64,000 nucleotides of DNA from Saprolegnia diclina VS20. Lineage: Eukaryota; Oomycota; Saprolegniomycetes; Saprolegniales; Saprolegniaceae. Numbering within the stretch: position 1 is the first letter of the stretch; each line of letters opens with the position of its first letter. Made by a program: the position numbers and the translations under genes. The stretch lies in contig NW_008246070.1 in NCBI RefSeq assembly GCF_000281045.1, forward strand, positions 390,048 through 454,047, written 5' to 3'. The notes beneath the pieces are model-generated. The model searched no databases, was not told the DNA's origin, and worked only from the letters and a program-made list of their open reading frames with translations. Shown here piece after piece: positions 1 through 9,920 of this stretch.

Positions 1-18
1 GTACACTGCTCTACCACG

Positions 19-1557
19 ATGATGACGACGCCCACCCCGATGCTTGGCTTCCTTGCGCTCTACATTCCGCGCACGAGGGCCAAATCCCAGCGCTACCTCG
101 CCGCCGGCTTACTCACGGCCATGCTCGTCCGCACCCTCGGGATGCGCCGCGTGCTTCTCGGCCTCCGCCCTTTTGCCTACAAGCTCTTGACAGCTGCCAA
201 GGCAGAGTACGACACGCAGCTTCGTCCGTTGCCTGACAATGTCGAGACCATCCAGACGCTGCAGGCGACAGTCGCCACCCAAGACACGACCATTGCCCAC
301 CTCACGACCAACGTCGCCGACCTCCACGAAGCCGCGCGGGTCCAGCGCGTCACTGCTACCGAGATCAGCGCCGACCTCAAGGTCCAAGTACACAATTTGA
401 AGATTCGACTGCACCGCACGACCGAGTGCGCGGCCCAAAACACCAAGGCGCTGCAGACCGTCGTCGCCTCCAAAGACGCAACGCTTGCCGCCAGAGACAA
501 TACGATCACCGAGCTCCGAGCCCAAGTCGCTGCGCTGCACGAAGCCGCTCGGGTCCAGCGTGTGACGGCTACAACCATCAGCGCCGACCTCAAGGTCGAG
601 CTCCACAATACCAAGATCCAGCTGCACCGCACCGAGGAGCGCGCGCAGCGCGACCTGACCGAGCTCCGCACCGCGTTCAGCACGCTCCAGCAAGAGCACC
701 GCGCACTCGACATAGCAGCGACCTCGACCGCCGCCGTGTCTGCAATACGACTGGCCCACGCCCAACAAGACAACGTGGCGGTCAAGGGTCTCGCTGCAGC
801 GGCCATTGCAACACTTGCCGACTGCCGACGAAAGCACCAACTGGAGATGAAAGCAGTCGCATCGGCCGCCAAACGCACCCAGATCCAGTTGTTTCAGTGC
901 AAGCGGGTCCTTGCAGCGGTCGCCGACGAGGCTGTCACGGCTCAGAACGCGCTCCGTCAAGTCACTGCCGAGCGCGACACGATGGCTGCCGCCAACGACC
1001 AACTCGCCTCCGAGCTGCGAGCGACCAAAACGCGGGTAGCAGCACTGGACGCCTCGTCGATGGCCGCTTTGGAGCGCGAGCACCAAGCTCGTCTGGACAC
1101 AAACCGGACGATGGACGAGCAGCGCACCGTTCATCACGAGCGACTGCAAGCAGCGAGAACGCAGCACCAAGCGCTCGACAACACGATGCAAACCATGGCA
1201 AACCGGCACGCTGCGCGTCTCGCAGAAGCCGCCGCGCACCTCGCCGACGCCGACGTCTGGCGTGCAAGAGCGCACGCAGCAAGAATATCGCAGCTGATCA
1301 TCCGCGACGTCCAGCAGCGCAAGCTGCAAGACCAGATCCGGACGCTGCAGATCGCTCTCGACACCGCCAACGCGAACCGCCAAGCCGACGATCAAGCCCA
1401 CGCGGTGGCCACCAGCGTCCTCGAAACAAGACACGAGCACGAGGTCCGGGTGCGGAACCAGGAGTATGCGGCCATGATGCTGCAGCGCGACCGGCGCATC
1501 CGTGACCTCGAGGCGACACGCCGGTTAGGTGGTGTATTTAGGAAAAAGAAGCGTTAG
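19..1557 (+). CDS. Coiled-coil protein with internal duplication
   Basis: A single open frame of 512 residues that I do not recognise. The N-terminus (about residues 1-60) carries two hydrophobic stretches (GFLALYI and LAAGLLTAMLV) separated by basic residues, so a membrane anchor or targeting sequence is possible. From about residue 75 to the end it is heptad-like and rich in Ala, Gln, Arg, Thr and Glu, typical of a long coiled coil. A block centred on HEAARVQRVTA occurs twice, at residues 103 and 174. The spacing is 71 residues (213 nt), and the flanks (ISADLK, LHRT) repeat as well, so a segment was duplicated. The C-terminus is basic (RKKKR). Two ATG codons in a row (19 and 22) could start it. 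The gene begins at the window edge, so an upstream exon cannot be excluded. The function is unknown; the antisense frames over it are composition shadows. Confidence 0.6.
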   Translation: MMTTPTPMLGFLALYIPRTRAKSQRYLAAGLLTAMLVRTLGMRRVLLGLRPFAYKLLTAAKAEYDTQLRPLPDNVETIQTLQATVATQDTTIAHLTTNVADLHEAARVQRVTATEISADLKVQVHNLKIRLHRTTECAAQNTKALQTVVASKDATLAARDNTITELRAQVAALHEAARVQRVTATTISADLKVELHNTKIQLHRTEERAQRDLTELRTAFSTLQQEHRALDIAATSTAAVSAIRLAHAQQDNVAVKGLAAAAIATLADCRRKHQLEMKAVASAAKRTQIQLFQCKRVLAAVADEAVTAQNALRQVTAERDTMAAANDQLASELRATKTRVAALDASSMAALEREHQARLDTNRTMDEQRTVHHERLQAARTQHQALDNTMQTMANRHAARLAEAAAHLADADVWRARAHAARISQLIIRDVQQRKLQDQIRTLQIALDTANANRQADDQAHAVATSVLETRHEHEVRVRNQEYAAMMLQRDRRIRDLEATRRLGGVFRKKKR

Positions 1558-2084
1558 AGTCGACAGATAGGTAGGTAGTCAATAGCTAGTCGTTTAGTTG
1601 GTTAGATAGGTGTGAATCGTTGTCATGGTAATACAATTGTAGAAGAAACTACGAAAGGAACTAGCAACTTTCTCGCGACAATCTTCAAACTTCCTCGCAA
1701 CAACGTCGTGATAACGTTGCAACTGACTCACGACTAACTAAATATCAGCCAACGAACGACCGACTAGCGACCGGCTAACCACCATGTCGTGACCTCGCGA
1801 CGCACCAACTCTTGCATCACGATCGACTCGAGTCTCGCACCGCTTGTCCCACAGAACCCTTCATACAGTCCACGCTGCCCACGCTGTCGGGCTGATGACG
1901 ACCGCAAAGCCGTACGTCGAGACTACTCGTCGATCCTGGTCTCGATGGACGCGAGCCATCGTAGCGACGCTCGCTCCGTGGTTCCCCGCCAGGACGAGCA
2001 TCTTGCCATCTGTGATTGGTCGAAATTTGAGCTCCGGGTTTGTCTCCGGACGATTCGAGAACGATTTGGTTGCTGGACGACGGA
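1558..2084. other. Intergenic region
   Basis: This stretch lies between the coiled-coil gene and the Msp1 gene. It is AT-richer than its neighbours at the left end and holds degenerate GATAGGTAGGTAG and TTAGTTGGTTAG runs just after the stop at 1557. Open frames between 1789 and 2247 on both strands show no recognisable domain. I see no RNA gene or mobile element here. Confidence 0.5.
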
Positions 2085-3441
2085 ATGGGCACCGCCAACA
2101 GCAAAGACGCGCGGCCCGCCAACAGCTCGACCTCGGCGAATGCTGCGAATGAGACCGCATCGATGGCCGAGACGGCGCTGGACATCGTCCTTACGGGCCT
2201 CATGGTGTACACGTCGTACCGCTGCGCCGACTACCTTGTCAAGGTAGACAGGCGATCTGCTGACCTCGCCTCATGCGCCTGCAACGTAGAGCATGGGCCC
2301 CATGCTCGATGACTTTTGGAGCGGCAGCGCAAGCAAGGCCAAGCTGAAGCGCCGCCTCCAAAAGGCGCAACGGCCCGTCTTTAGCATGAACCACTACGAG
2401 TCGATCATCGCCGGCGACCTCGTGGACCCGAGCGAGCTCGGCGTTGGCTTTGACGACATTGGCGGCCTCGAAGACCAAAAGCGCGAGCTGCACGACCTCG
2501 TAGTATTGCCGCTCCAGTCGCCCGAGTATTTTCAGTCCAAGCTCCTCTCGGTGCCCAACGGGATTCTGCTCTATGGCCGGCCGGGCACGGGCAAGACGCT
2601 CCTCGCAAAGGCCATTGCGAAGGAGTCGGGCGCGTTCTTCATCAACCTCAAGATCTCGACGCTCATGAGCAAGTGGTTTGGCGAGTCCCAGAAGCTCGTC
2701 AAGGCCGCGTTCTCGCTCGCGCAGAAGCTCAGCCCGTGCATCATCTTTATCGACGAGGTCGACTCGTTCATGGGCGCGCGCTCGAGCGGTGCGTCCGACC
2801 CGACGTACAACTCGATGAAGACCGAGTTTATGGCGCTCTGGGATGGCTTTGTCGAGAACTCGCCCAACGGCGGCTTTGGCGTCATCGTGCTTGGAGCGAC
2901 GAACCGACCGGCCGACGTCGTACGACACCGTCTCAGTCTACTAGATCTGGGTTCTCACTCTGATGTGTAGGACGCGGCCTTTCTCCGCCGCATGCCCCGC
3001 ACGTTTGAGGTAGAGCTCCCGAACGCCCAGCAGCGCGAGGCGATCCTCACCGTCCATCTCCGCGGCGAAGCGCTCGGAAATGACGTCAAGTTGGCGCAGT
3101 TGGCGCGCGAGACGGAGAACTACAGCGGGAGCGACCTCAAGGAGCTCTGCCGTGCCGCACTCATGCTGCCTGTGCGCGAGCACATTGAGACATGCCGCGA
3201 GCATTTGCGCGCCAAGCGTCCGCCGCCGAGTGACGTTGCGCGCCGCCCGCTCTCGCGCCGTGACTTTGACATGGCCAAGAAGCGCGTGCAGGCCACGGGC
3301 GAGACAGCGTACGCGTACGCGGCAGCCAATGAGCCGCAGCAAGGACCGCCGATGATGACGCCCGAGATGGTCGCGATGATGGCCATGGGCATGCAGCACT
3401 TTATGCAAGCGGCCGCGCGTGGCCAAAACAACAACCACTAG
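2085..3441 (+). CDS. MSP1: Msp1/ATAD1-type AAA ATPase of the mitochondrial outer membrane
   Basis: Three exons (2085-2243, 2290-2919, 2971-3441), with introns of 46 and 51 nt in phase 0, give 419 residues. Exon 1 encodes a short polar tail and one transmembrane segment (ALDIVLTGLMVYTSYRCADYL), as expected for a tail-in outer-membrane AAA protein. Exon 2 has the Msp1 linker (FDDIGGLEDQK), Walker A (GRPGTGKT), Walker B (IIFIDEVDSF) and the sensor region GATNRP. Exon 3 resumes with DAAFLRRMPRTFEVELP, the arginine-finger region, and ends in a Met/Gln-rich tail. The family extracts mislocalised tail-anchored proteins from mitochondrial and peroxisomal membranes. Walker A has Arg where Pro is usual (GPPGTGKT). 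An in-frame ATG at 2040 would add 15 residues. Exon joins were chosen to restore the family sequence. Confidence 0.9.
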
Positions 3442-3496
3442 AAGGCGTAGAGTAGTAGAAGGTATGTACTAGACGACTAAGGAGCATTCCGCAACG

Positions 3497-4524
3497 CTAC
3501 GGTTGGTCGGGCTTTTTGAGGAGGCTGAGCGCCGAGATGTTGCGCTTCACCGGGCGGCGGAGAGGCGGCGACGACGCCACGAGGACGAGGCGCTTCTTGG
3601 CTGCCGGACGCTGCGGTCGGTCGGGCGTCTTCATGACCATGGGCTGGAGCTTGGCGGGCGGTGGTGGCTCGTTGGCGGCCCGAGGCGAGTCGAACTCGGA
3701 CTGACTCCTCGGGACCGGGAGCGACGTCGACCTGTTGAGCAGAGTGCTCTTGACAAGTGGCTTGACCGTTGGCAGCAGAAATTCTTTGAACGAGCCGAGC
3801 TGTTGGACGGGCTACACGTTGAGCAGTGAGATACGACTGCTGTCTTGCTGTAGGAAGGACCAGTGGGTTGGTCGCGGCCGTGTGCGACGTGGCCTCTTGG
3901 CTCAACACGGCAGCGATGACATAGTCATTGCTCGACTGCCGCGTCATGGGCTCCTTCACGAGCTCCTTGGGTAGCGTGAGGGGCAGCTTTAACGCCTGCA
4001 AACCGCATAAGCACCGAGGCGAACCGTGCAAGTCATCAAACCGGGGCCGGCTTGGACTCCGTCGCTTCGATCTCCAGCTCCTTCAAAAGCCGCTTGATTG
4101 TCTTGGGCACGAGACGCTGGAACCTTGACGCGATCGTGTCGAGGACAAACCACGAAAACGCCGAATGTTCATGATGCAGCTGCTCGTGGCTGCTGCTCTG
4201 CATCGAGGCAGCGTCCATGGTCATCGCCAAGAGCGAGAGCAGCGACACGAGCTCCTTCTTCTGCACCTTGGACCATGGGTCTTCTTTCGCAACCGCTTGC
4301 AGCGCCAAGCGACAGAGCACCTGCAGTTGGAGCAGCGCCAGCTTGTTCGCGGGCACGTCCTTGCCCTTGAACGTTGCTGCGGGCAGGAGAAGCTGGGCGA
4401 GGCCATCCGAAGCCGCCTGAGACTTGGCCAGCGCGACGCACGCGTCGGCGAACGCGGCCGTCTTGTCGTCGCTCGGCGTGCCCGTCGCCGCTGCGGCGTA
4501 GAGCGCTCTCACGCCTTTCGCCAT
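3497..4524 (-). CDS. Unrecognised helical protein, possible Treslin/Sld3-like domain
   Basis: Three exons (4524-4042, 3995-3861, 3811-3497), with introns of 46 and 49 nt both in phase 0, give 310 residues. Exon 1 (161 residues) is alpha-helical in character: an Ala-rich start, then KLALLQLQVLCRLALQAV, a charged KKELVSLLSLLAM stretch, and FQRLVPKTIKRLLKELEIE. Exon 2 is short. Exon 3 is basic and proline-rich (RPAAKKRLVLV) and ends in ISALSLLKKPDQP. The layout of a helical repeat block followed by a basic, Ser/Pro-rich tail loosely recalls the middle domain of the replication factor Treslin/Sld3, but I hold that only as a guess. The 3' end faces the Msp1 gene with 55 bp between the stops. I choose ATG 4524 because it opens the longest frame. 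Confidence 0.55.
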
Positions 4525-5089
4525 CGTTTCACAAGCAGCCGGCGAAAGGCGCCAATTCGGATAAGTCCGACTTGAACCAGCTAGCCAGGCGCGAAACCGT
4601 TAAGCGAAACCGGTTCCTACGTCCACAAAACGTGACTTCGACGACGCCTCCGTGCATTGACGCTCGCCGTACCGAAGGAAGATCGCTGCATCTTGTCTAT
4701 TTGGTGTTTTTAGCGCTTGGACGACGTTCATAGCTGCATGGACCTCGGTTCGCCAGGCCTGCCCAAAGTCCCGCCAAAAGTTGGGTGCAATTAGACACTC
4801 TTTGCTCATATTGTGTTGCCAATACTGGTAGCACCGCCGCCAAAGGAGGTTGCGCGCCCGCAACTGCACGCATGTACCCTTATGCTTGAAGAGGCTAGCG
4901 CGCTTGATGGCGTCGGCGCTCTAAGGATGTGCCGTCTCGACCACGAACCGCATCGTGGGGCTCCTGGGCCATTCCTACTAAGTACGGTCTGCAAACGGCC
5001 CATACACAAGGCAAGTGGTTTCTCTCAAGTACGCAGCGTACTTGCGCGAGCGCGATTTGGCGGCAACGATCCATTTTGGGTTGGCGGCC
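4525..5089. other. Divergent intergenic region upstream of MSH2
   Basis: This lies between the head-to-head unrecognised gene and MSH2. I looked in all frames for the missing MSH2 domain I and did not find it. A minus-strand frame at 4600-4869 (89 residues, aromatic-rich) is isolated and unrecognised. The MSH2 frame is open back to 4982, where an in-frame TAA at 4979-4981 closes it, but there is no ATG before 5090. A 9-bp inverted repeat around one base (CAAGTACGC-A-GCGTACTTG) sits at 5026-5044. Confidence 0.5.
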
Positions 5090-7459
5090 ATGGAGGACGA
5101 GACGTATGCTGACGAGACGACGACGTCGGGCGTCGTCATGGCGGTCCACATCCGCCACAAGAAGACGCAGAACGAAGTCGGCGTCGCCGTGCGCCGGCCC
5201 CGCGCCCGCAACTCGTGCATCCGCAACGCCGACGGCGAGGACAAGAACCAGTGGGAGCTCGTTTTGTACGCGTTCACGGACTGCAACCAGCTCTCGACGC
5301 TCGACAACCTCCTCGTGCAGGTGAGCCCGACCGAGTGCATCGTCTCGGACACGAGCAACGACGCCGAGGCCAAGCCGCTGCGCCTGCTATTGCAGGCCCA
5401 CTCGATCGAGCGTGTGGTCGCACCCAAGGCCCGTTTCAAGCACGTGGCGTCGGTCATGGAAACCCATCTTTGCCGCTTGCTAGGCGTCTCGTCTGTCCTC
5501 GCCTCGCACCGCCACGAGCTCGAGATGGACCTCGCGATGGGCGCGCTGAACTGCGTGCTCGACTCGCTCTCGATTCTCATGGACACCGATGGATTCGGAA
5601 CGTACTCGCTCTCGATCGGCGACATGGACTCGTTCTTGCAGCTCGACCGCGCCGCTTTGACGGCGCTTAACCTTCTGCCCGACCCGCTTCTCGCGGGTAA
5701 CACGACCATCTCGAATGGCAGCATCCTCGAGCTCCTCAACCGCGGCAAGACCGCGATGGGCAAACGCCTCCTCGAGCGCTGGATCCGCATGCCCCTCGTC
5801 GACGCTGACCAGATCAATGCGCGCCAAGACGTGGTCGAGCTCTTTGTCGATGAGTCCAGTCTGCGCATGGAGCTTCTCGACGAGTGCATGAAGTCGATGC
5901 CGGACCTCGAGAAGCTTGCGCTCGCGCTCGACAAGCAAAAGAACGTCAAACTGGACGCACTCGTGGCTGTCTACGACGCTGCCAAGTACGTCTTGCCACG
6001 TGTGCTCGAGGCCATTCGCCCGCACGAGCGGCTCGAAGCAACGTTCACGACGCCGCTCGCCAAGGTCGTCGACGACTGCGCCGGGTACATTTCGCTCATC
6101 GAGGAGCTCGTCGACTTGAACGCGCGGCCGCACGTGACAGTGAACGCCAAGCACGACCCAGCGCTCATGGAACTCAAGCGCAGCATGCAAGACACCGAGG
6201 CTGAGATCCAAGACGAGCATGAGCGCGCCCGTGACGAGATTGGCGGCGACATCAAGTGCGAGAAGGACAAGGTCCGCGGCTTTGTCTTCCGCATCATCGA
6301 CAAGAAGCAGGAGGAGCGTGTGTCCAAAGTCAAAGGCGTCCACATCTGCCAAGTGCTCACGAACGGCTTCTACTTTGTCACGCCGACGCTCAAGTCGCTC
6401 GCCAAAGACCACAGGGGCTTTGTGACCGAGTACGAGGCGCGCCAAGCGCACATTCTGTCGGCGGCGATCGAGGTCGCGGCCACGTACGTGCCGGTCGTCG
6501 AGTCGGCCGCGAAGCTGCTCGCCGCCCTCGATGTGCTCCTCGGCTTTGCCCACGTGGCGTCCCACGCGAGCTATAGCCGCCCGATCCTCGGGACGTCGGC
6601 CGTCGCCCTTCAGCATGCGCGGCACCCGTGCGTCGAGCTCCAAGACGGCGTCGAGTACATCCCCAACAACATTGAAATGGACGCTACGAACTCGCGCTTC
6701 CAGCTGCTCACGGGGCCCAACATGGGCGGCAAGTCGACGTACATTCGATCGCTCGGCGCGATTGCTGTCATGGCGCAGATAGGCAGCTTTGTGCCAGCCA
6801 CCTCGGCCATGGTACACTTGTGTGTTGCTTTGCTAATCCTCATGGCGTTGACGTAGCTGCCCATCATGGACCGTCTCCTCGTGCGCGTGGGTGCTGGCGA
6901 CATGCAGCAGCGCGGCGTCTCGACGTTCATGCTCGAGATGCTCGAGGCGTCCGTCATTTGCAAAAAAGCCACGTCCAAGTCGCTCGTCATCATCGACGAG
7001 CTCGGCCGCGGGACGTCGACGTACGATGGCTTTGGGCTTGCGTGGGCCATTTCCGAGCACCTCTTGTCGCGCGGCTGCTGGTGCGTCTTTGCGACGCACT
7101 TCCACGAGCTCACGGCGCTCGCGAGTGGCCAGACGCATGCCGGCATCGTCAACAAGCACGTGACGGCCGTGACGACCGACGACTCGATCGCGATGGTCTA
7201 CGAGGTCCGCGACGGGCCGTGCCTCGAGAGCTTTGGGATCTACGTGGCCGAGATGGCGGGCTTCCCCAAGGACGTGGTCGCGCACGCCAAGCGCAAGGCG
7301 AAGGAGCTCGAGCACTTTGAGATGCCCAACCCGCTCAAGAAGAAGACGCGGACCGACCCGATTGGGTTCCGCGCGGCGTTTGCGTCGCTGCCGCTCGCTA
7401 CAATGAGCGACGCCGAGGTCGTTGTTGCCGTCAACCAGCTCCTCGACTCGACGGCCTAG
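5090..7459 (+). CDS. MSH2: MSH2-type DNA mismatch repair ATPase, N-terminally short
   Basis: Two exons (5090-6811, 6857-7459) with a 45-nt phase-0 intron give 774 residues from the first in-frame ATG. Order: part of the connector domain, lever and clamp (residues about 150-500), then the ATPase with Walker [10 protein letters not shown] at about 542-550, the MSH2 signature [16 protein letters not shown], Walker [13 protein letters not shown] (D621, E622) and the THFHELTAL motif. The C-terminal helices that pair with MSH6 or MSH3 are present. The family usually has about 930 residues; here the whole MutS domain I and the start of the connector are absent. The frame stays open to 4982, but without ATG. 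MSH2 forms the MutSalpha and MutSbeta heterodimers in the nucleus. It could be a true short form, a gene cut at its 5' end by rearrangement, or an assembly fault. Confidence 0.88.
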
Positions 7460-7604
7460 TCGACTGCGAATGATGGACAAGTTGTCTTATATGGTCGATC
7501 AGATGGTGCAAGCGAGCGGCGAGTTGGGCAGCAAGTGAGGACGAGGATAGCACGAGAAAGTACAGCACTGTCGTCAATATAGTAATATCTATTCCTGTCC
7601 CATC

Positions 7605-8942
7605 TTAAAAGAGCGGCCGCGTCTGCGTCTGGCGCTTGGCGCCCAGCCGGTCAAACTGCGAGATCATCGAGGTCGTGCGCGCGGCGAGGTCCTTGGTCTT
7701 GGTGATGACCTGGCGGTAGACCGAGTCGACGCGCGGGTCCATGACGATCACGTCGCGCTGCGAGTCGATCTTGGCGTCGAGGCGGGCGTGGCGGATGAGG
7801 TCGACGATCCAGCGCTCGGCGTCGCCCTTCTCGTTCATCGCGAGCTTCTCGGCGAGGAGCGAGATGTCGATGGTTTCGTGGATGCGGCAGTAGATCTCGA
7901 AGCTCAGGAGACGCGCGTTCTCCATGAAGTCGGCCATGTTCTTCTCGTAGAGGAAAAAGTCGGACGCGAGCACGTTCTTGCACTCGAGGAGCTGGACCTG
8001 CGCGAGCTCAAAGTCAAAATGCACGTAGAGGCACTCGATGAACTCGATGATCGGGTCGCGGTACGCCTTGGCGTCGACCTGCACGATGCGCAAGAGCTCC
8101 TTGATGAGGTGGCGGCGCTTCTTGTGGAGGATGACGCCGGCCGCGAGGTACCGCATGAGCCACGGCGCGTTCGTCTGGATCGCCTCGAGGCAGCGGCTCT
8201 GCAGCATAAAGTCCACGATGGCGTCGCGGCCGTCTTCGTGCCATGCAAACACAAAGAGCGACCAGTGGAGAAGCCACGTGCGCATCTGCAGCTGCTCGAG
8301 CGGGGCCTTGCCGCTGGCGTCGATGGCTTCGTTGAGGCGCGTAATGTCGGCGAGCGCGTCTTCCCACCGGAAGATGAGGATCTCGGCCGCGAGCTTACCC
8401 CAGAGCGCGTTCATGTACTTGTCCGAGCCCGTGGGCACGAGGAGGCCATAGTACGTCAGGTACGTCAACGCGTCCTGGTAGTTGCCGCACTCGTACTGGA
8501 GCTTGGCGTACGTGTAGAGGCCTTCCAAGACGGAAGAGGTCACGCCATGGTGCTGCTCGAGATAGACCGCGGTCAGGAGGCTGTCGTTCTGGAGCGCCAT
8601 GACCTTCTCCTGGTTGTCGAGCAAGTCCAAGATCGGCTTGCACGAGGCCTTGGCGGCGCTGACCGCCTCCAGGATCGCCTTGCGGCGCTGCTCAAACTCA
8701 GCGGGCACCTTGGCGGCGCCGTGGAGCGACTGGTAGATCTCGACGGCAAAGTCGGTCATGCTCGTGGGCTTCAAGAGGTCGAGCTTGGCCGCGAGGAGCT
8801 GCTTCTCGTCGTACATCTCGTTCGTCGTGAGGAACTCGATGAGCGGGAACATGAAGTGGAGGTCCATGAAGGGCGCGACCGTGTTGGTGAGGTCGTACTT
8901 GGCCATCGCGACGCCGTCGCCGTGCTTGGTCGTCTCCGCCAT
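7605..8942 (-). CDS. EIF3E: Translation initiation factor eIF3 subunit e (INT6)
   Basis: An intronless frame of 445 residues, close to the length of animal eIF3e. The family start is clear: DLTNTVAPFMDLHFMFPLIEFL, then YDEKQLLAAKLDLLKPTSMTDFA. The middle is TPR/HAM-like helical repeat (YAKLQYECGNYQDALTYLTYY, LRIVQVDAKAYRDPIIEFIECLYV). The C-terminal PCI domain covers roughly residues 225-400 (YCRIHETIDISLLAEKLAMN, ERWIVDLIRHARLDAKID). eIF3e is a core scaffold subunit of eIF3 in the cytoplasm and binds eIF4G. The ATG at 8942 is followed closely by the family start, so no upstream exon is needed. A CCAAT-type box (TGATTGG) lies about 110 bp upstream at 9052-9058. The 3' end converges on MSH2 with 145 bp between stops. 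Confidence 0.95.
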   Translation of the reverse strand: MAETTKHGDGVAMAKYDLTNTVAPFMDLHFMFPLIEFLTTNEMYDEKQLLAAKLDLLKPTSMTDFAVEIYQSLHGAAKVPAEFEQRRKAILEAVSAAKASCKPILDLLDNQEKVMALQNDSLLTAVYLEQHHGVTSSVLEGLYTYAKLQYECGNYQDALTYLTYYGLLVPTGSDKYMNALWGKLAAEILIFRWEDALADITRLNEAIDASGKAPLEQLQMRTWLLHWSLFVFAWHEDGRDAIVDFMLQSRCLEAIQTNAPWLMRYLAAGVILHKKRRHLIKELLRIVQVDAKAYRDPIIEFIECLYVHFDFELAQVQLLECKNVLASDFFLYEKNMADFMENARLLSFEIYCRIHETIDISLLAEKLAMNEKGDAERWIVDLIRHARLDAKIDSQRDVIVMDPRVDSVYRQVITKTKDLAARTTSMISQFDRLGAKRQTQTRPLF

Positions 8943-9920
8943 CTTGCTTGCTGCGACTGAAAATGAGATTGAAAGTCGACTTCACCACTGGCTGCAAGCC
9001 AACCAACAGTGCAATATCTTGGCTTCAGTATGCTTTTCACGCGCCGCGCGCTGATTGGACATTGGCATGCCCATTACTGCGAGACTCGATATCGGATCAT
9101 AGAGACTGTCCGCCGACACGGACGCGGCCGACGCCTAGTCGCCACCACCTCGTCGTCCTACATCTTTCAAACTAACTTTAAGGTCTAATATACGCTTCGC
9201 ACGGTATCTAGCCATCACTAGTTAGTACATATGTCGCATTCGATTGAACTGCTTTGGCTCGGGTTGACGCAAGGTCATGCTGCTCGAAACGCCATTCCTT
9301 ACGGGGGTGACCCAAGCAGCAAAGTACTAGTGGACGACTGCATGAGGTGACTAAGTCTCGTTGGCGCCGCGAGTGCTCAAATACATATGCGCAACGGGTC
9401 GACTTAGCTGTCTACGCGGCTCGCTCCGTGGAGCCAAGGGTAGTAAGCTCGGTTGCGAGAGCTGTTGCTTAGTAGGACCATGGATGCTCGACCGACTATT
9501 GAGCCACTTTATCGCATCAATGCTGGACGCGACGCTACCTTACCGACTGGGGGGCCGTCGATTGCTATGGCGTTGCTTCCGGATCGTACGGATAAAGATT
9601 GTGTTGAAGTCGAGGTTGCACGTTGCGACACGAGAGATACAACTACTACGACTACAAGTAGTTAGTTATTGTAGCGACTCGCGTCCTTAGGGACCACCAA
9701 AGACCCGTTGCTCGCCACCAAGTCCATCAACATGCTCCAACGTCGGCGACCACAGTGTCAGATTACCAGTACGTCGTTCTATGCGGATGCCGTCGCTTCA
9801 TTTGGCAATAATGTCTTGACGAACGGTCGAGAGCTATTTGGTCATACGCTCGAGAGCAGCTCAAGTTCGTGGTCGCCAGTACTACTAGACCGAAGAGACA
9901 AGTCGAAAAATGATTGAGAT
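8943..9920. other. Intergenic region, about 1 kb
   Basis: This is the upstream region of eIF3e and the downstream region of the NIP30 homologue. Base composition is more balanced than in the coding DNA. Apart from the CCAAT-type box at 9052-9058 I see no gene. Short frames at 9361-9690 and 9708-9917 have no recognisable motif or coding character. Confidence 0.5.

Noticed and set aside
109-1440. 443-codon antisense frame over the coiled-coil gene
   Set aside because: It is an artefact of codon bias; no motif and no family resemblance.
1789-2247. Frames on both strands upstream of the Msp1 gene
   Set aside because: They overlap Msp1 exon 1 in another frame and carry no motif.
4600-4869. Minus-strand 89-codon frame with Trp and Tyr residues
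   Set aside because: It looked like a possible transposon fragment, but there is no recognisable domain, no terminal repeat and no second copy in the window.
9361-9917. Two small plus-strand frames in the 1-kb gap
   Set aside because: No homology, no coding bias and no promoter signal.
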